NCBI RefSeq assembly: GCF_964340395.1
Contig: NC_135566.1
Coordinates: 7,595,001 to 7,659,000, forward strand
From: Glandiceps talaboti
Taxonomy: Eukaryota > Hemichordata > Enteropneusta > Spengelidae
Reading direction: 5' to 3'
Length of the DNA: 64,000 bases
The position numbers were made by a program, and so were the translations under genes. Of the stretch, positions 63,956 to 64,000 are shown in pieces; position 1 is the stretch's first letter, and each line of letters opens with the position of its first letter. The notes under the pieces were generated by a model. That model searched no databases, was not told the origin of the DNA, and worked only from the letters and a program-made list of their open reading frames with translations.

Positions 63956-64000
63956 TAATCAAAGTAAGTTGGTTGGAACTTGAGGTGCTTAGTTGTAACT
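63956..64000 (-). repeat. 45-bp dispersed element, copy B (cut by the window edge)
   Basis: This is the inverted partner of 46473-46517, 17.4 kb away. Because it runs off the window, the real shared length may be longer. Confidence 0.75.

Overview
This is animal (metazoan) nuclear DNA, most likely from an invertebrate. The evidence is: AT-rich sequence (about 35-38% G+C by eye), no operons or bacterial-style gene packing, GT-AG introns, dense microsatellites, L2/CR1-type LINE remnants with a short tandem-repeat tail, and one diverged RAS-superfamily gene of the animal RASL10 type. The style of the repeats (GTAT, GGAT, TCAG and AGAC tetramers, LINE tails, long modular repeats) suggests a marine invertebrate such as a non-vertebrate deuterostome or a lophotrochozoan. 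I cannot fix the phylum.

Left part, 1-43.1 kb: a gene-poor, microsatellite-rich region with normal CpG frequency. Its only secure protein gene is a RASL10B-like small GTPase at 26234-26842, with a splice acceptor just upstream, which suggests an untranslated first exon further left. The rest is intergenic or intronic sequence with simple repeats, several minisatellites (40 bp at 9.8 kb, about 32 bp at 12.5 kb, about 136 bp at 38 kb, 21 bp at 39.7 kb), small inverted-repeat elements (3.3-3.6 kb, 16.2-16.4 kb), a dispersed MITE-like family (1.8 kb, 22.5 kb, and again at 50.7 kb) and a dead LINE 3' end at 40.4-40.9 kb. Most open frames here come from simple repeats or chance.

Right part, 43.1-64 kb: the character changes. 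At 43.17-43.24 kb there is an NRF1-type palindrome followed by a YY1-type site, then a clean 174-bp GT-AG intron and a second exon-like block. From about 43.7 kb rightwards CpG becomes rare and long microsatellites almost disappear, as expected for the methylated body of a transcribed gene in an animal with mosaic methylation. Near the right edge a 70-nt exon with good splice sites and an open frame lies on the minus strand (63596-63665), so at least one minus-strand protein gene enters from beyond the window. A weaker candidate terminal exon of the same strand lies at 55.7-55.8 kb. The rest of this part holds diverged modular repeats (44.7-45.3, 46.2-46.5, 58.9-59.5, 61.1-61.5, 62.6-63.4 kb) and a second LINE 3'-end fragment (57.9-58.1 kb).

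No RNA gene, CRISPR array, operon, viral gene or defence-type system could be supported. The most informative observations are the promoter/CpG-depletion boundary at about 43.2-43.7 kb, the DTPP-type switch II of the RASL10-like protein, and a 45-bp element repeated in inverted orientation 17 kb apart.
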